Shown piece by piece: positions 53,241-61,452 of a stretch of DNA of 64,000 nt. Below the pieces are notes generated by a model that saw nothing but the letters and a program-made list of their open reading frames with translations, was not told the origin of the DNA and searched no databases. The DNA is from JBKDZR01 sp047971485 (GTDB lineage Bacteria; Pseudomonadota; Alphaproteobacteria; Rhodobacterales; Rhodobacteraceae). Position 1 is the stretch's first letter. Each line of letters starts with the position of its first letter. The stretch covers positions 5,206-69,205 of the forward strand of contig JBKDZR010000043.1 of NCBI GenBank assembly GCA_047971485.1. The letters are read 5' to 3'. Made by a program: the position numbers and the translations under genes.

Positions 53241-53708
53241 TTATCGGCTGCGAGTCAGGCTGTTTCCGGCGCCTTCCACCGTGATCCGGCGGACACCATC
53301 CAGACGGATGGTCGAGACGAAACTGGCCACCTCGATCTCGCGCGATCTGGCTGGCCCGCGCAGGGTGGGGGTCAGTGGATCGTTCAGGCGGAAGGCGAAG
53401 CGCATGGTTCGGGGATCTGTTCCGTCCACGGGTACAAGCGCGGCGTCCCAGTAGCCCTGAAACGGTGGCACCCCCACGGCGCGGATGATCACCCCGCCCG
53501 AGACCGGTTCAATGGTCAGCCGGGTGACCTGGGCGACCAGGGGGCGGGTATCTTCGGCGGCGGGGGCATAGCCGCCCTCGGGTTCCAGGGTGGCCGCCGG
53601 CGCGGCCTCGCCGAACCAGGTAAAGGGATTGACGCGGCTATCGGACAGGCCCGAACAGCCGGCAAGGGGCAGGGCGATCAGAAGCAGAAGTGCCGGAAAC
53701 GGGATCAT
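53241..53708 (-). CDS. Hypothetical lipoprotein
   Basis: A 155-residue protein of unknown function. It has a signal peptide with lipobox LPLAGC, giving Cys18 as the lipidation site. The mature part begins SGLSDSRVNPFTWFGEAAP, then an acidic linker and a beta-rich segment with LVAQVTRLTIEPVSGGVIIRAVGV. Homologues are widespread in Rhodobacterales as small uncharacterised lipoproteins (from memory). It is convergent with the TetR-type gene across 66 bases. Confidence 0.72.
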   Translation of the reverse strand: MIPFPALLLLIALPLAGCSGLSDSRVNPFTWFGEAAPAATLEPEGGYAPAAEDTRPLVAQVTRLTIEPVSGGVIIRAVGVPPFQGYWDAALVPVDGTDPRTMRFAFRLNDPLTPTLRGPARSREIEVASFVSTIRLDGVRRITVEGAGNSLTRSR

Positions 53709-54023
53709 GGGTGCGCTCAGGGCCTTGGTTGGGTCGTTGCAACCGGCTTATCCGATCCTGCCGGCGCAGGAAAGCGGTAGAGGGGCTGGATCTTTCGGGA
53801 CCCAGGACCTAGAGGATATCGCGTCCATTCGCCGACACACGAGGCATTCAGACCTTTTAAGACCGCATGGTCGGGCACAAAACCGGCTCTCCTTTTGCGC
53901 GGGCAGGCGGGCCGCCTCTTGTCCGGACACGGCCCCCGGTTTTCGGAAAAACCCCGCAAGGGGGGGCAGGGCCCATCTGCGTACAGGGACGATGAAAACG
54001 CTGACGATAGGGAGTGCGGCGAC
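53709..54023. other. Non-coding gap before sufE
   Basis: No gene is seen in these 315 bases. The two flanking genes are divergent, so both promoters should be here. Open frames that cross it (for example 53590-54051) read as unlikely protein. GCGGGCAGGCGGGCCGCC near 53900 is GC-rich but without a clear terminator or operator. Confidence 0.4.
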
Positions 54024-54443
54024 ATGGCAACCGAAGCCTTTGAAGACATAGCCGAAACCTTTGATTTTCTCGATGATTGGGAAGACCGTTATCGGCACGT
54101 GATCGAACTGGGCAAGGCGATGCCGCCCCTGGAGGATGCCTTTCGCGTCCCGGCGACCAAGGTCGATGGCTGTGCCAGTCAGGTGTGGATCCGGCCGGTG
54201 ATTGACGGGGCGGGGCCGCAGGCGCGGTTCGATTTTCAGGGTGACAGCGATGCGATGATCGTGCGTGGACTGATCGCCGTTTTGCACGCGCTCTATTCCG
54301 GTCTGTCGCTGGCCGAAGTGGCACAGGTGGATGCCCAGGCGGAACTGGCCCGTCTGGGATTGCATGATCACCTGTCGGCGCAGCGCTCGAACGGGGTGCG
54401 GGCGATGGTCGAGCGGATCCATACGGTGGCCGCCGCCGGCTGA
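54024..54443 (+). CDS. sufE: SufE-family Fe-S cluster sulfur acceptor
   Basis: A 139-residue SufE protein, which accepts persulfide sulfur from the cysteine desulfurase SufS. The core TFDFLDDWEDRYRHVIELGKAMPPLE, the active-site Cys in VDGCASQVWI, and the C-terminal LARLGLHDHLSAQRSNGV match the family. The ATG at 54024 is the conserved start (MATEAFEDIAETFD), with GGGAGTGCGGC upstream. No suf genes adjoin it here; isolated sufE genes are common. Confidence 0.93.
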   Translation: MATEAFEDIAETFDFLDDWEDRYRHVIELGKAMPPLEDAFRVPATKVDGCASQVWIRPVIDGAGPQARFDFQGDSDAMIVRGLIAVLHALYSGLSLAEVAQVDAQAELARLGLHDHLSAQRSNGVRAMVERIHTVAAAG

Positions 54444-54489
54444 TCGCCTGATGCGCGGGATTGGGGTATGCGGTGTCACGAGACAGGGC

Positions 54490-54597
54490 TAAAGCGTGTC
54501 GCGTTCAGTCGTATTCACACGACATGCTTCATGTCTTTGACACCGCCTGTGCAAGGGGCACAAAACCAGTGCCCAGTTTTGTGAACTATGCTCTAAC
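54490..54597 (+). repeat. Dispersed intergenic repeat, copy B
   Basis: Partner of the repeat at 594-697. It shares CGTTCAGTCGTATTCACACGA-like 5' end, GTCTTTGACA and the ATGCTCTAA 3' end. Here CACAAAAC can pair with GTTTTGTG, and GGGCAC with GTGCCC, giving alternative hairpins. As with copy A, it sits in a convergent gap (sufE ends at 54443, the methyltransferase ends at 54701), where it could act as a bidirectional terminator. Orientation is the same as copy A on the plus strand. Confidence 0.7.
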
Positions 54598-54700
54598 CCA
54601 TTGATTGGGAAGGTGTGAGGTCGTCAAATCGGGGCCTGCTTTATGTTGATTGCACGCATTTCTTAACCGCAAAAGTCTACCGCCTTTTTCTCGAAATGCT

Positions 54701-55693
54701 TCAGCGGTGGGGCTTGGCGGATTTGCCCGGATCGCCGTCGCTTGCCGAGGAAAACGCCCCCAGTTTGCGGGCGATATCATCCAGCGCGGGCCTTTTCCCA
54801 ACCGCCCGCGTTTCCAGTGCGGCCCGCATGGCGCGCAGATGATTGGTGGTGGCCCCACAGCAGCCGCCAATGATCCGCGCCCCGCAGGCCCGTGCCAGCA
54901 CAGCATAATCGGCCATCAGATCGGGGGTGCCGTCATAGTGGATGTGGCCATCCAGATATTTCGGAACCCCGGCATTGCCCTTGGCGATGATCGGCCGATC
55001 CGGCGCCTGGGCGGTCAGGCCCAGGATCGTGCGCAACAGATCCGAGGCCCCGACACCGCAATTTGCCCCGAAGGCCAGGGGCTGATTCGACAGCCGGGCG
55101 ACCAGCGCGACCAGATCGCCCGGCGTCAGGCCCATCATTGTGCGGCCAGCGGTATCGAAGCTCATCGTCAGGGCCCAGGGCATGTCGGTTCTGGCGGCGG
55201 CCTCGGCGGCAGCCAGAACCTCTTCGCGGGCGGACAGGGTTTCCACCCACAGGATATCGGCGCCGCCGGCTTTCAAACCCTCGGCCTGTTCGTGAAAGAT
55301 CTCGACGGCCTCGGCATGGGGCAGCGTGCCCATGGGCGCCATGATCTCGCCGGTTGGGCCCATGGATCCGGCGACGATGATCGGGCGTCCGGCGCTGTCG
55401 GCCACCTCGCGGCCCAGTTCGGCTGCGATGCGTGACAGGGAACCGGCGCGCCCGGACGCGCCGATCAGCCGCAGACGGGCGGCGTTGCTGCCGAAGCTGT
55501 TGGTCAGGAACAGATCGCTGCCGGCCTCGACCGCGCCCCGGTGGAGGGCACGGATCTTGTCGGGGGCGCTGTCGTTCCACAGTTCCGGGGGATCGCCCGA
55601 GGCCAGCCCCATGTTGAACAGGGTCGTGCCCGTGGCCCCATCGGCCAGGATCCAGTCGCGATCGGACAGCATGGTGGAAAGGGCATCGGTCAT
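54701..55693 (-). CDS. bmt: Betaine--homocysteine S-methyltransferase
   Basis: A 330-residue zinc-dependent methyltransferase of the homocysteine S-methyltransferase family. It starts with ILADGATGTTLFNMG, and the zinc cysteines are in FGANCGVG and the ARIIGGCCGATTNH end. SMGPTGEIMAPMGTL and NSFGSNAARL are further markers. In Roseobacters, a similar enzyme (Bmt) demethylates glycine betaine; S-methylmethionine-type methyl donors are the alternative. It is minus strand, with the zeta subunit gene upstream by 36 bases, but a functional link is not evident. Confidence 0.85.
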   Translation of the reverse strand: MTDALSTMLSDRDWILADGATGTTLFNMGLASGDPPELWNDSAPDKIRALHRGAVEAGSDLFLTNSFGSNAARLRLIGASGRAGSLSRIAAELGREVADSAGRPIIVAGSMGPTGEIMAPMGTLPHAEAVEIFHEQAEGLKAGGADILWVETLSAREEVLAAAEAAARTDMPWALTMSFDTAGRTMMGLTPGDLVALVARLSNQPLAFGANCGVGASDLLRTILGLTAQAPDRPIIAKGNAGVPKYLDGHIHYDGTPDLMADYAVLARACGARIIGGCCGATTNHLRAMRAALETRAVGKRPALDDIARKLGAFSSASDGDPGKSAKPHR

Positions 55694-55729
55694 AAGCGGC
55701 TCTGTCCCCGGGGGCGATCGCGCCGGATG

Positions 55730-56044
55730 TCAGGATTCCTTGAGGATCTGACTGCGCGCCTCGGTCAGAAGCTCGGTCATCTTGGCGCGGATCGTGGCCT
55801 TGTCGGCCGCATTGCTCAGATCCCCTGCCACTTTGCGCAGGACATCGTCGTCGCCGGCTTCCTCGAAATCCGATTTGATGACCTCGCGGGCATAGCTGTT
55901 GGCATCCTCGCCGGTCTTGCCCAGCAATTCGGCCGCCCACAGCCCAAGCAGCTTGTTGCGCCGTGCCATGACCCGGAACTGCATTTCCTCATCATGGGCG
56001 AACTTGTTCTCAAAGGCGGTTTCGCGGTCGTCGAATGTCGTCAT
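55730..56044 (-). CDS. F1-ATPase inhibitor subunit zeta (DUF1476)
   Basis: A 104-residue DUF1476 protein. In Paracoccus denitrificans the zeta subunit binds F1 and blocks ATP hydrolysis. The inhibitory N-terminus is TTFDDRETAFENKFAHDEEMQF, followed by ARRNKLLGLWAAELLGK and a helical bundle of three helices. It is divergent from purC across about 165 bases and lies far from any atp genes in the window. The call rests on motif similarity and length. Confidence 0.92.
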   Translation of the reverse strand: MTTFDDRETAFENKFAHDEEMQFRVMARRNKLLGLWAAELLGKTGEDANSYAREVIKSDFEEAGDDDVLRKVAGDLSNAADKATIRAKMTELLTEARSQILKES

Positions 56045-56125
56045 TGCCAGATCTCCAGTGGCGAGGTTTCAGCAAAGGTTATGGGGATTGGAACGGGCAG
56101 CGGCAAGACCCGAGCAGTGCGCCGC

Positions 56126-56154
56126 TTGCGGCAGATCGGTCATTAGCCTATATC
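56126..56154 (+). promoter_or_regulatory. Candidate promoter of the purC-purS-purQ operon
   Basis: TTGCGG (56126-56131), a 17-base spacer, TATATC (56149-56154). It lies 55 bases before the purC ATG, between divergently oriented genes. The hexamers match a vegetative promoter well at the -10 and moderately at the -35. Confidence 0.5.
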
Positions 56155-56208
56155 GCGCCTGATCAAGGGTGCGCAGTGACCGCGCCCCTCTAGGCATTTG
56201 GAGATCCC

Positions 56209-56970
56209 ATGGCACGGCGCAAGAAGGTTTACGAGGGCAAGGCCAAGATTCTCTATGAAGGGCCGGAACCGGGCACTTTGGTTCAGTATTTCAAGGATGA
56301 TGCGACCGCCTTCAACGCGCAGAAGCATGATGTGATCGATGGCAAGGGCGTGCTGAACAACCGCCTGTCCGAGTTCTTCATGGAAGGGCTGGAGAATGTC
56401 GGCATCCCGACACATTTCATCCGCCGCCTGAACATGCGCGAGCAATTGATCCGGTCGGTCGAGATCATTCCGCTGGAGGTGATCGTACGAAACACCGCCG
56501 CCGGATCTCTGTCCAAGCGGTTGGGCATTGCCGAGGGTACGCCGCTGCCGCGCCCGATCATCGAGTTCTGCTACAAGGATGACAAGCTGGGCGATCCGCT
56601 TGTCACCGAGGAACATATCATCGCTTTCGGCTGGGCCACGCAGCAGGATCTCGATGACATGATCGCGCTGTCGCTGCGGGTGAACGATTTCCTGTCCGGG
56701 GTTTTTCTGGCTGTGGGGATCCGTCTGGTCGACTTCAAGATCGAGATCGGCCGCATCTGGGATGGCGAGTTCCAGCGCCTGGTGATCGCCGATGAGATCA
56801 GCCCCGACAGCTGCCGTCTGTGGGATGTGAAAAGCGGCAGCAAGCTGGACAAGGATGTGTTCCGCCAGGATCTGGGCAGTCTCGTCGATGCTTATACCGA
56901 GGTCGCGCGGCGCCTGGGGGTGTTGCCGAAAAACTCGGCCCAGGTCGTCAAACCGACGCTGATCAACTGA
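56209..56970 (+). CDS. purC: SAICAR synthetase (phosphoribosylaminoimidazole-succinocarboxamide synthase)
   Basis: Joins aspartate to CAIR in purine synthesis; 253 residues. Motifs: VYEGKAKILYEGPEPG, FKDDATAFNAQKHD, GVLNNRLSEFFMEGL, EIIPLEVIVRNTAAGSLSKR, and FQRLVIADEISPDSCRLWD. GGAGATCCC lies before the ATG. First gene of purC-purS-purQ. Confidence 0.97.
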   Translation: MARRKKVYEGKAKILYEGPEPGTLVQYFKDDATAFNAQKHDVIDGKGVLNNRLSEFFMEGLENVGIPTHFIRRLNMREQLIRSVEIIPLEVIVRNTAAGSLSKRLGIAEGTPLPRPIIEFCYKDDKLGDPLVTEEHIIAFGWATQQDLDDMIALSLRVNDFLSGVFLAVGIRLVDFKIEIGRIWDGEFQRLVIADEISPDSCRLWDVKSGSKLDKDVFRQDLGSLVDAYTEVARRLGVLPKNSAQVVKPTLIN

Positions 56971-56980
56971 GGATACGGGC

Positions 56981-57220
56981 ATGAAGGCAACGGTTTATGT
57001 GATGCTCAAGGACGGGGTTCTCGATCCTCAGGGTGAAGCGGTGCGCCACGCACTGGGTGTGCTGGGGTTCGATGGGGTTGGCGGTGTCCGTCAGGGCAAG
57101 GTGATCGAGATCGAGCTGGCCGATCAGGATCAGGCTGCCGCCCGGGCCCGGGTCTCGGAAATGTGTGAAAAGCTGTTGGCCAACACGGTGATCGAAAGCT
57201 ACCGGGTGGAGATCGCCTGA
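56981..57220 (+). CDS. purS: Phosphoribosylformylglycinamidine synthase subunit PurS
   Basis: A 79-residue small subunit that bridges PurL and PurQ in the FGAM synthase complex. It shows KATVYVMLKDGVLDPQGEAVRHALG, a GFDGVGGVRQGKVIEIEL segment and a C-terminal LLANTVIESYRVEI strand, all standard. It starts 10 bases after purC, and its last base overlaps the first base of purQ. PurL is not in the window. Confidence 0.96.
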   Translation: MKATVYVMLKDGVLDPQGEAVRHALGVLGFDGVGGVRQGKVIEIELADQDQAAARARVSEMCEKLLANTVIESYRVEIA

Positions 57221-57891
57221 TGCGCGCTGCCGTCATCGTGTTCCCCGGATCGAATTGCGACCGGGATATGGCTGTCGCCTTCCGTCAGGCCGGTGGGGTG
57301 GATCCGGTGATGGTCTGGCACAAAGAAACCAGCCTGCCCGACGGGATCGACATCGTGGGCCTGCCGGGCGGGTTTTCCTATGGCGATTACCTGCGCTGCG
57401 GGGCGATCGCCGCCCGCTCGCCCATCTGCCGGGCAGTGGTGGAGTTCGCCGGGCGGGGCGGGCCGGTACTGGGGATTTGCAACGGCTTTCAGGTGCTGAC
57501 CGAAACCGGCCTGCTGCCCGGGGCGCTGATGCGCAATGCGGGGCTGAAATTCGTTTGCCGGCCGGTGGGGCTGCGGGTTGGAACAACCGACAGCCTGTTT
57601 ACCTCGGGCTATGGGGCCGGGGCCGAGATTACGGTTCCGGTGGCGCATCACGACGGCAATTATACCGCCGATGGCGCCACCCTGGACCGGCTGGAGGCAG
57701 AGGATCGGGTTGCCTTCCGCTATCTCGACAATCCTAACGGATCGGCGCGGGATATCGCGGGGATCTTGTCTGACAATCGCCGGGTGTTGGGCATGATGCC
57801 CCATCCCGAACGCGCGGTTGATGTCCGGCATGGCGGGGGTGACGGAACGGCCCTGTTCGCGGCGCTAGCCGGGGCGCTGACGGCGGCCTGA
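57220..57891 (+). CDS. purQ: Phosphoribosylformylglycinamidine synthase subunit PurQ
   Basis: Glutaminase subunit of FGAM synthase, 223 residues; it supplies ammonia for the FGAR to FGAM step. It is a class I amidotransferase: RAAVIVFPGSNCDRDMA at the start, the nucleophile Cys in LGICNGFQVLTE, and His-x-Glu in MMPHPERAVD. A GGFSYGDYLRCGAIA segment is also typical. Overlaps purS by one base (TGATG), so the three genes are co-translated. Confidence 0.97.
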   Translation: MRAAVIVFPGSNCDRDMAVAFRQAGGVDPVMVWHKETSLPDGIDIVGLPGGFSYGDYLRCGAIAARSPICRAVVEFAGRGGPVLGICNGFQVLTETGLLPGALMRNAGLKFVCRPVGLRVGTTDSLFTSGYGAGAEITVPVAHHDGNYTADGATLDRLEAEDRVAFRYLDNPNGSARDIAGILSDNRRVLGMMPHPERAVDVRHGGGDGTALFAALAGALTAA

Positions 57892-57958
57892 CGCCGACGC
57901 GGGGGCGTGGTGCCAAAGGCTGGTGGTTCGTGTCCGGCAGGACGGGTAGTCTGACGCC

Positions 57959-59713
57959 ATGAAACGCTTTCTCAGATCGGCCTTTCGGGTTTCGACGGAC
58001 CAGCATTGGCGGCTGCGGTTGTCCCTGGTCGCGCTGAGCCTTGGCGCGCTGGCCGTTCTGTGGATCACCAATGCCGTTCTGAGCGAACGCTATTCGACGG
58101 CAAACCGGGCCCAGTCCGAGCTGCGCCTGGCGCTGTTTTCCGGCGGCCTGATGAGCGAGCTGCGCCGGAATTCGATCGTGCCACAGCTTTTGTCGCGCGA
58201 TCCAATCCTGATCAGTGCCTTGGCCGCTTCGGACTTTTCGCAGAGCAGCCAACGCCTTATCGAATATCGCGATGAAATCACCGTGGCCCAGCTGATGCTG
58301 CTGGACGCATCGGGCCGGTCGGTGGCATCCAGTGACCGGGCGCTGCTGGGCGGCAATCACCGCACGGCGACCTATATGGTCGAGGCCCTGCGCTCCAACG
58401 CCACGGTCTTTTCCACTGTGGTCAACGAGGCCGGGCTGGCGCGGTTCTACTATTCGCGCAAGATCGAACAGGCGGGCACGTTGCTGGGGGTGATCGTGAT
58501 CGAGGTTGACCTGCGCCGATTCGAGCGCAGCTGGGCCGGGATCACCGATGCGGTGATGGTGACAGACAGCACCAACCGGGTGTTGTTGACCACCGAACAG
58601 GGGTGGCGTGGCCGGACCGAGGAACAGATTTTCGCGCCCCGGCCCCCCGAAACCCTGGTCGAACGGATCCGGGACATGATCGCCACGTTGCGCAGTGCCG
58701 GCGATGTGACGTTGCAGGGCGAAGCGCTGATGCGCACCGAGGCGCGGATCCCGTTTCAGGGGTGGCGCATTGTCGGACTGTCCAGTTTTGCCTCGGTGCG
58801 GGGCAATGTGAATGCGGTGCTGGCGGTGGAACTGATGGTTTTTGCCATCGCGGCGGCGGGGCTGTTTTACCTGTCCACGCTGGCTGCGGATCGGCGGTCG
58901 GCCGTGCTCAAGCGGGAATCGGCCCAGTTGAAACGGCTCAACACCCTGTTGCAGCGTGAGATCAGCGAACGGGAAAAGGCCGAGAAAAGCCTGCAGGTGG
59001 CCGAGCAATCCCTGGCGCAATCCTCGAAACTGGCGGCTTTGGGCGAGATGGCGACCGCTGTCAGCCATGAACTGAACCAGCCGCTGGCTGCGATGAAGAC
59101 CTATCTGGCCGCCTCGCGCCTGTTGCTTCAGCGTCATCGCAATGATGAGGCGGTGGCCTCGTTCCAGCGGATCAACGATCTGATCGACCGCATGGCGACG
59201 ATTACCCGGCAGCTGAAATCCTATGCCGGCAAGGGCAATGATACGCCGGCCCGGGTCGATATGCGCGATGCGGTGGCGGCCTCGCTGGCGATGATGGAGC
59301 CGCAGTTGCGCCAGCGCCGGGTCGAGATCCTGTGCGACCAACCCGATCACGAGGTCCCCGTGCTGGCGGACAGGGTCCGGCTGGAACAGGTGATCGTGAA
59401 CCTGCTGCGCAATGCGATCGACGCCACCCGTGGTGTGTCTGCCCCTGAAATCGGCATCCTGATTTCCTATAGTGATTCGGTGCGCCTGTCGGTGCGCGAC
59501 AACGGCACTGGCATCACGGACATGGACAAGTTGTTTGAACCTTTCCACACCACCAAGCCGTCCGGCGAAGGATTGGGGCTGGGGTTGGCGATCTCCAGCA
59601 GTATCGTGACTGACCTCGGTGGGCGGTTGACCGCCCGAAACCGCGAAGATGGCGGCGCAGTCTTTACCATTATCCTTCCCCTGTACGATGTCGACAGCCT
59701 TGCTGCGGAGTAA
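57959..59713 (+). CDS. dctB: C4-dicarboxylate-type sensor histidine kinase DctB
   Basis: A 584-residue sensor kinase. A membrane helix (about 18-41), an extended periplasmic dCACHE-like region (to about 285) and a second helix (about 288-310) precede a coiled coil. The HisKA domain has His370 in VSHELNQPLAAMKTYL, then NLLRNAIDAT (N box), DNGTGI (G1) and GEGLGLGLAIS (G2). The periplasmic part with YRDEITVAQLMLLDASGRSVASSDR fits the DctB sensor for succinate/malate. The dctPQM-type transporter genes are not in the window. The dctD gene follows after 8 bases. Confidence 0.9.
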   Translation: MKRFLRSAFRVSTDQHWRLRLSLVALSLGALAVLWITNAVLSERYSTANRAQSELRLALFSGGLMSELRRNSIVPQLLSRDPILISALAASDFSQSSQRLIEYRDEITVAQLMLLDASGRSVASSDRALLGGNHRTATYMVEALRSNATVFSTVVNEAGLARFYYSRKIEQAGTLLGVIVIEVDLRRFERSWAGITDAVMVTDSTNRVLLTTEQGWRGRTEEQIFAPRPPETLVERIRDMIATLRSAGDVTLQGEALMRTEARIPFQGWRIVGLSSFASVRGNVNAVLAVELMVFAIAAAGLFYLSTLAADRRSAVLKRESAQLKRLNTLLQREISEREKAEKSLQVAEQSLAQSSKLAALGEMATAVSHELNQPLAAMKTYLAASRLLLQRHRNDEAVASFQRINDLIDRMATITRQLKSYAGKGNDTPARVDMRDAVAASLAMMEPQLRQRRVEILCDQPDHEVPVLADRVRLEQVIVNLLRNAIDATRGVSAPEIGILISYSDSVRLSVRDNGTGITDMDKLFEPFHTTKPSGEGLGLGLAISSSIVTDLGGRLTARNREDGGAVFTIILPLYDVDSLAAE

Positions 59714-59721
59714 ACCAAGAG

Positions 59722-61044
59722 ATGACTGAACAGATTCGGATCGCGATCATTGATGACGAACTCGACATGCGCCAGTCGATCAGCCAGTGGCTGTCCCTGT
59801 CGGGGTTTGAGACACGTCCCTTCGCCAGTGCCCGCGAAGCTCTGGCCGAGATCGAGCCGGGCTGGCCTGGCATCGTCATGACGGATATCCGCATGCCCGA
59901 GATGGATGGCATGACGTTGCTGAAACGCCTGATGCATCTCGACAGCGGCCTGCCGGTGATCATGATCACCGGTCACGGCGATGTGCCTATGGCGGTTGAA
60001 GCCATGCGCATCGGGGCGGCGGATTTTCTGGAAAAGCCTTTCGATCCTGAACGGATGACGGAAATCGTGCGCAAATCGGTGGATGCGCGGCGGGTGACGC
60101 TGGAACACCGGGCGCTGCGTAATGAACTGTCCAGTGGTACCGATGCCGCCAGCCGCCTGATCGGCACCAGCCAGCTGATGGAACGGCTGCGCAAGGATAT
60201 CATCAATATCGGCCAGGCCGAGGGCCATGTGTTGATCGAGGGCGAAACCGGCACGGGTAAAACCCTGGTGGCCCGGGCGATCCATGCGGTGGGGGCCCAT
60301 GCCAATCGGCCGCTGGTGCAGGTGCATTTCGGATCGCTGGACGAGGCACAGCAGATCGACACGCTTTTTGGATTTGGCACCGAAAGCGGCGCGCTGCAAT
60401 CGGCCCGGGGGGGCACGTTGCTGCTGGAGGATATCGGCCGGCTGCACGAAGGGGTTCAGGCCCGTCTGCTGAGCTGGCTGGAAGAGACCCCTGAAACCGA
60501 GGTGCCGCGTATCCTGTCGGTCTGCAACCGTCAGGCCGATGAGACCCGGGCCGAAAACGCGCTGCGCCCGAACCTGTTCCATCGCCTGTCAGCTTTGCGC
60601 GTGTCGCTGCCGCCGCTGCGCAACCGGGGCGATGATATCCTGATGTTGTTCAATGATTTCATGCGGATCGCGGCCGAGGAATATGGCAGTGAGGCGCCGC
60701 AGATTTCGGCGCAGGAGGCCGCGCAATTGCTGCAGGCGCCGTGGCCGGGAAATGTGCGCCAGTTGATGAATGTCGCTGAACGGGCCGTCTTGCAGCACCG
60801 GCGGGATTCCGGGTCGATCACCTCTCTTCTGATCAGCGACAATGAGGCGCTGCCCCAGTCGATGATGGAAGAAGGCAAGCCGCTGAAGGAATACGTGGAA
60901 AGCTTCGAACGCATGCTGATCGACAATACCATGCGCCGTCATCGTGGCTCTGTCGCCAAGGTGATGGAGGAACTGTGCCTGCCGCGTCGGACGCTGAATG
61001 AAAAGATGGCGAAATACGGCTTGGTCCGGGGGGACTATCTGTAG
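59722..61044 (+). CDS. dctD: DctD-like response regulator, without a recognisable GAFTGA motif
   Basis: A 440-residue receiver-AAA+-HTH regulator. The receiver has D11/D12 and phospho-acceptor D55 in VMTDIRMPEMDG. The AAA+ domain has Walker A GETGTGKT (about residue 174-181) and Walker B LLLEDIG, arginine-finger-like FHRLSALRVSLPPLRNRGDDI, and PWPGNVRQL. Where sigma-54 activators carry ELFGHEKGAFTGA, this protein has TLFGFGTESGALQSARGG, so the GAFTGA loop is absent and the domain is shortened. The C-terminal Fis-type HTH is SVAKVMEELCLPRRTLNEKMAKYG. Loss of GAFTGA is known in Rhodobacter capsulatus NtrC, which acts with sigma-70; this protein may do the same. Confidence 0.85.
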   Translation: MTEQIRIAIIDDELDMRQSISQWLSLSGFETRPFASAREALAEIEPGWPGIVMTDIRMPEMDGMTLLKRLMHLDSGLPVIMITGHGDVPMAVEAMRIGAADFLEKPFDPERMTEIVRKSVDARRVTLEHRALRNELSSGTDAASRLIGTSQLMERLRKDIINIGQAEGHVLIEGETGTGKTLVARAIHAVGAHANRPLVQVHFGSLDEAQQIDTLFGFGTESGALQSARGGTLLLEDIGRLHEGVQARLLSWLEETPETEVPRILSVCNRQADETRAENALRPNLFHRLSALRVSLPPLRNRGDDILMLFNDFMRIAAEEYGSEAPQISAQEAAQLLQAPWPGNVRQLMNVAERAVLQHRRDSGSITSLLISDNEALPQSMMEEGKPLKEYVESFERMLIDNTMRRHRGSVAKVMEELCLPRRTLNEKMAKYGLVRGDYL

Positions 61045-61452
61045 CGGGCAAGGCAGGGGCGGGGAAATACCATGCCCCTGATAAAACAGGATTGTCATTG
61101 CCCGTCGCTCCGGTCTATTGGTGGGATGTTGGCGCTCACGCCCACAAGATTTCTCTGAGCGGGACCGGCCCGGACACCGACGCTTGCCGTCCCGCACAGT
61201 CGAAAATCCCCTTCGGGGACTTCAATCGTCCGATGCGGTGAGATCCCGGTCGGGCAGAACAAGGCCTCAGGTTGAGGTCAGGGACAGATGCGATGGGATC
61301 CGGAAGGAACAGGACAGGCGAAAGACCGGCGCTATGGGCGCCCGGGTTTCACGCTGGCCCTGTTACCCGGACCTCGCCCATAAAACCACATGCCCCCCTT
61401 TCTTTGCGCCCGGTGAAGTCAGCGCGAAAAGCGGCGCATGAGAAGAGAATTC
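61045..61452 (+). other. Long 5' leader region of rne
   Basis: A 408-base gap between dctD and rne with no credible gene. It contains several possible RNA structures: CAGGGGC...GCCCCTG (61057-61083) right after dctD, and TCCCCTTCGGGGA (61207-61219) with a stable UUCG-type loop. In other bacteria RNase E regulates its own mRNA through a long 5' UTR; the length here suggests the same but the promoter is not located. Confidence 0.45.
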
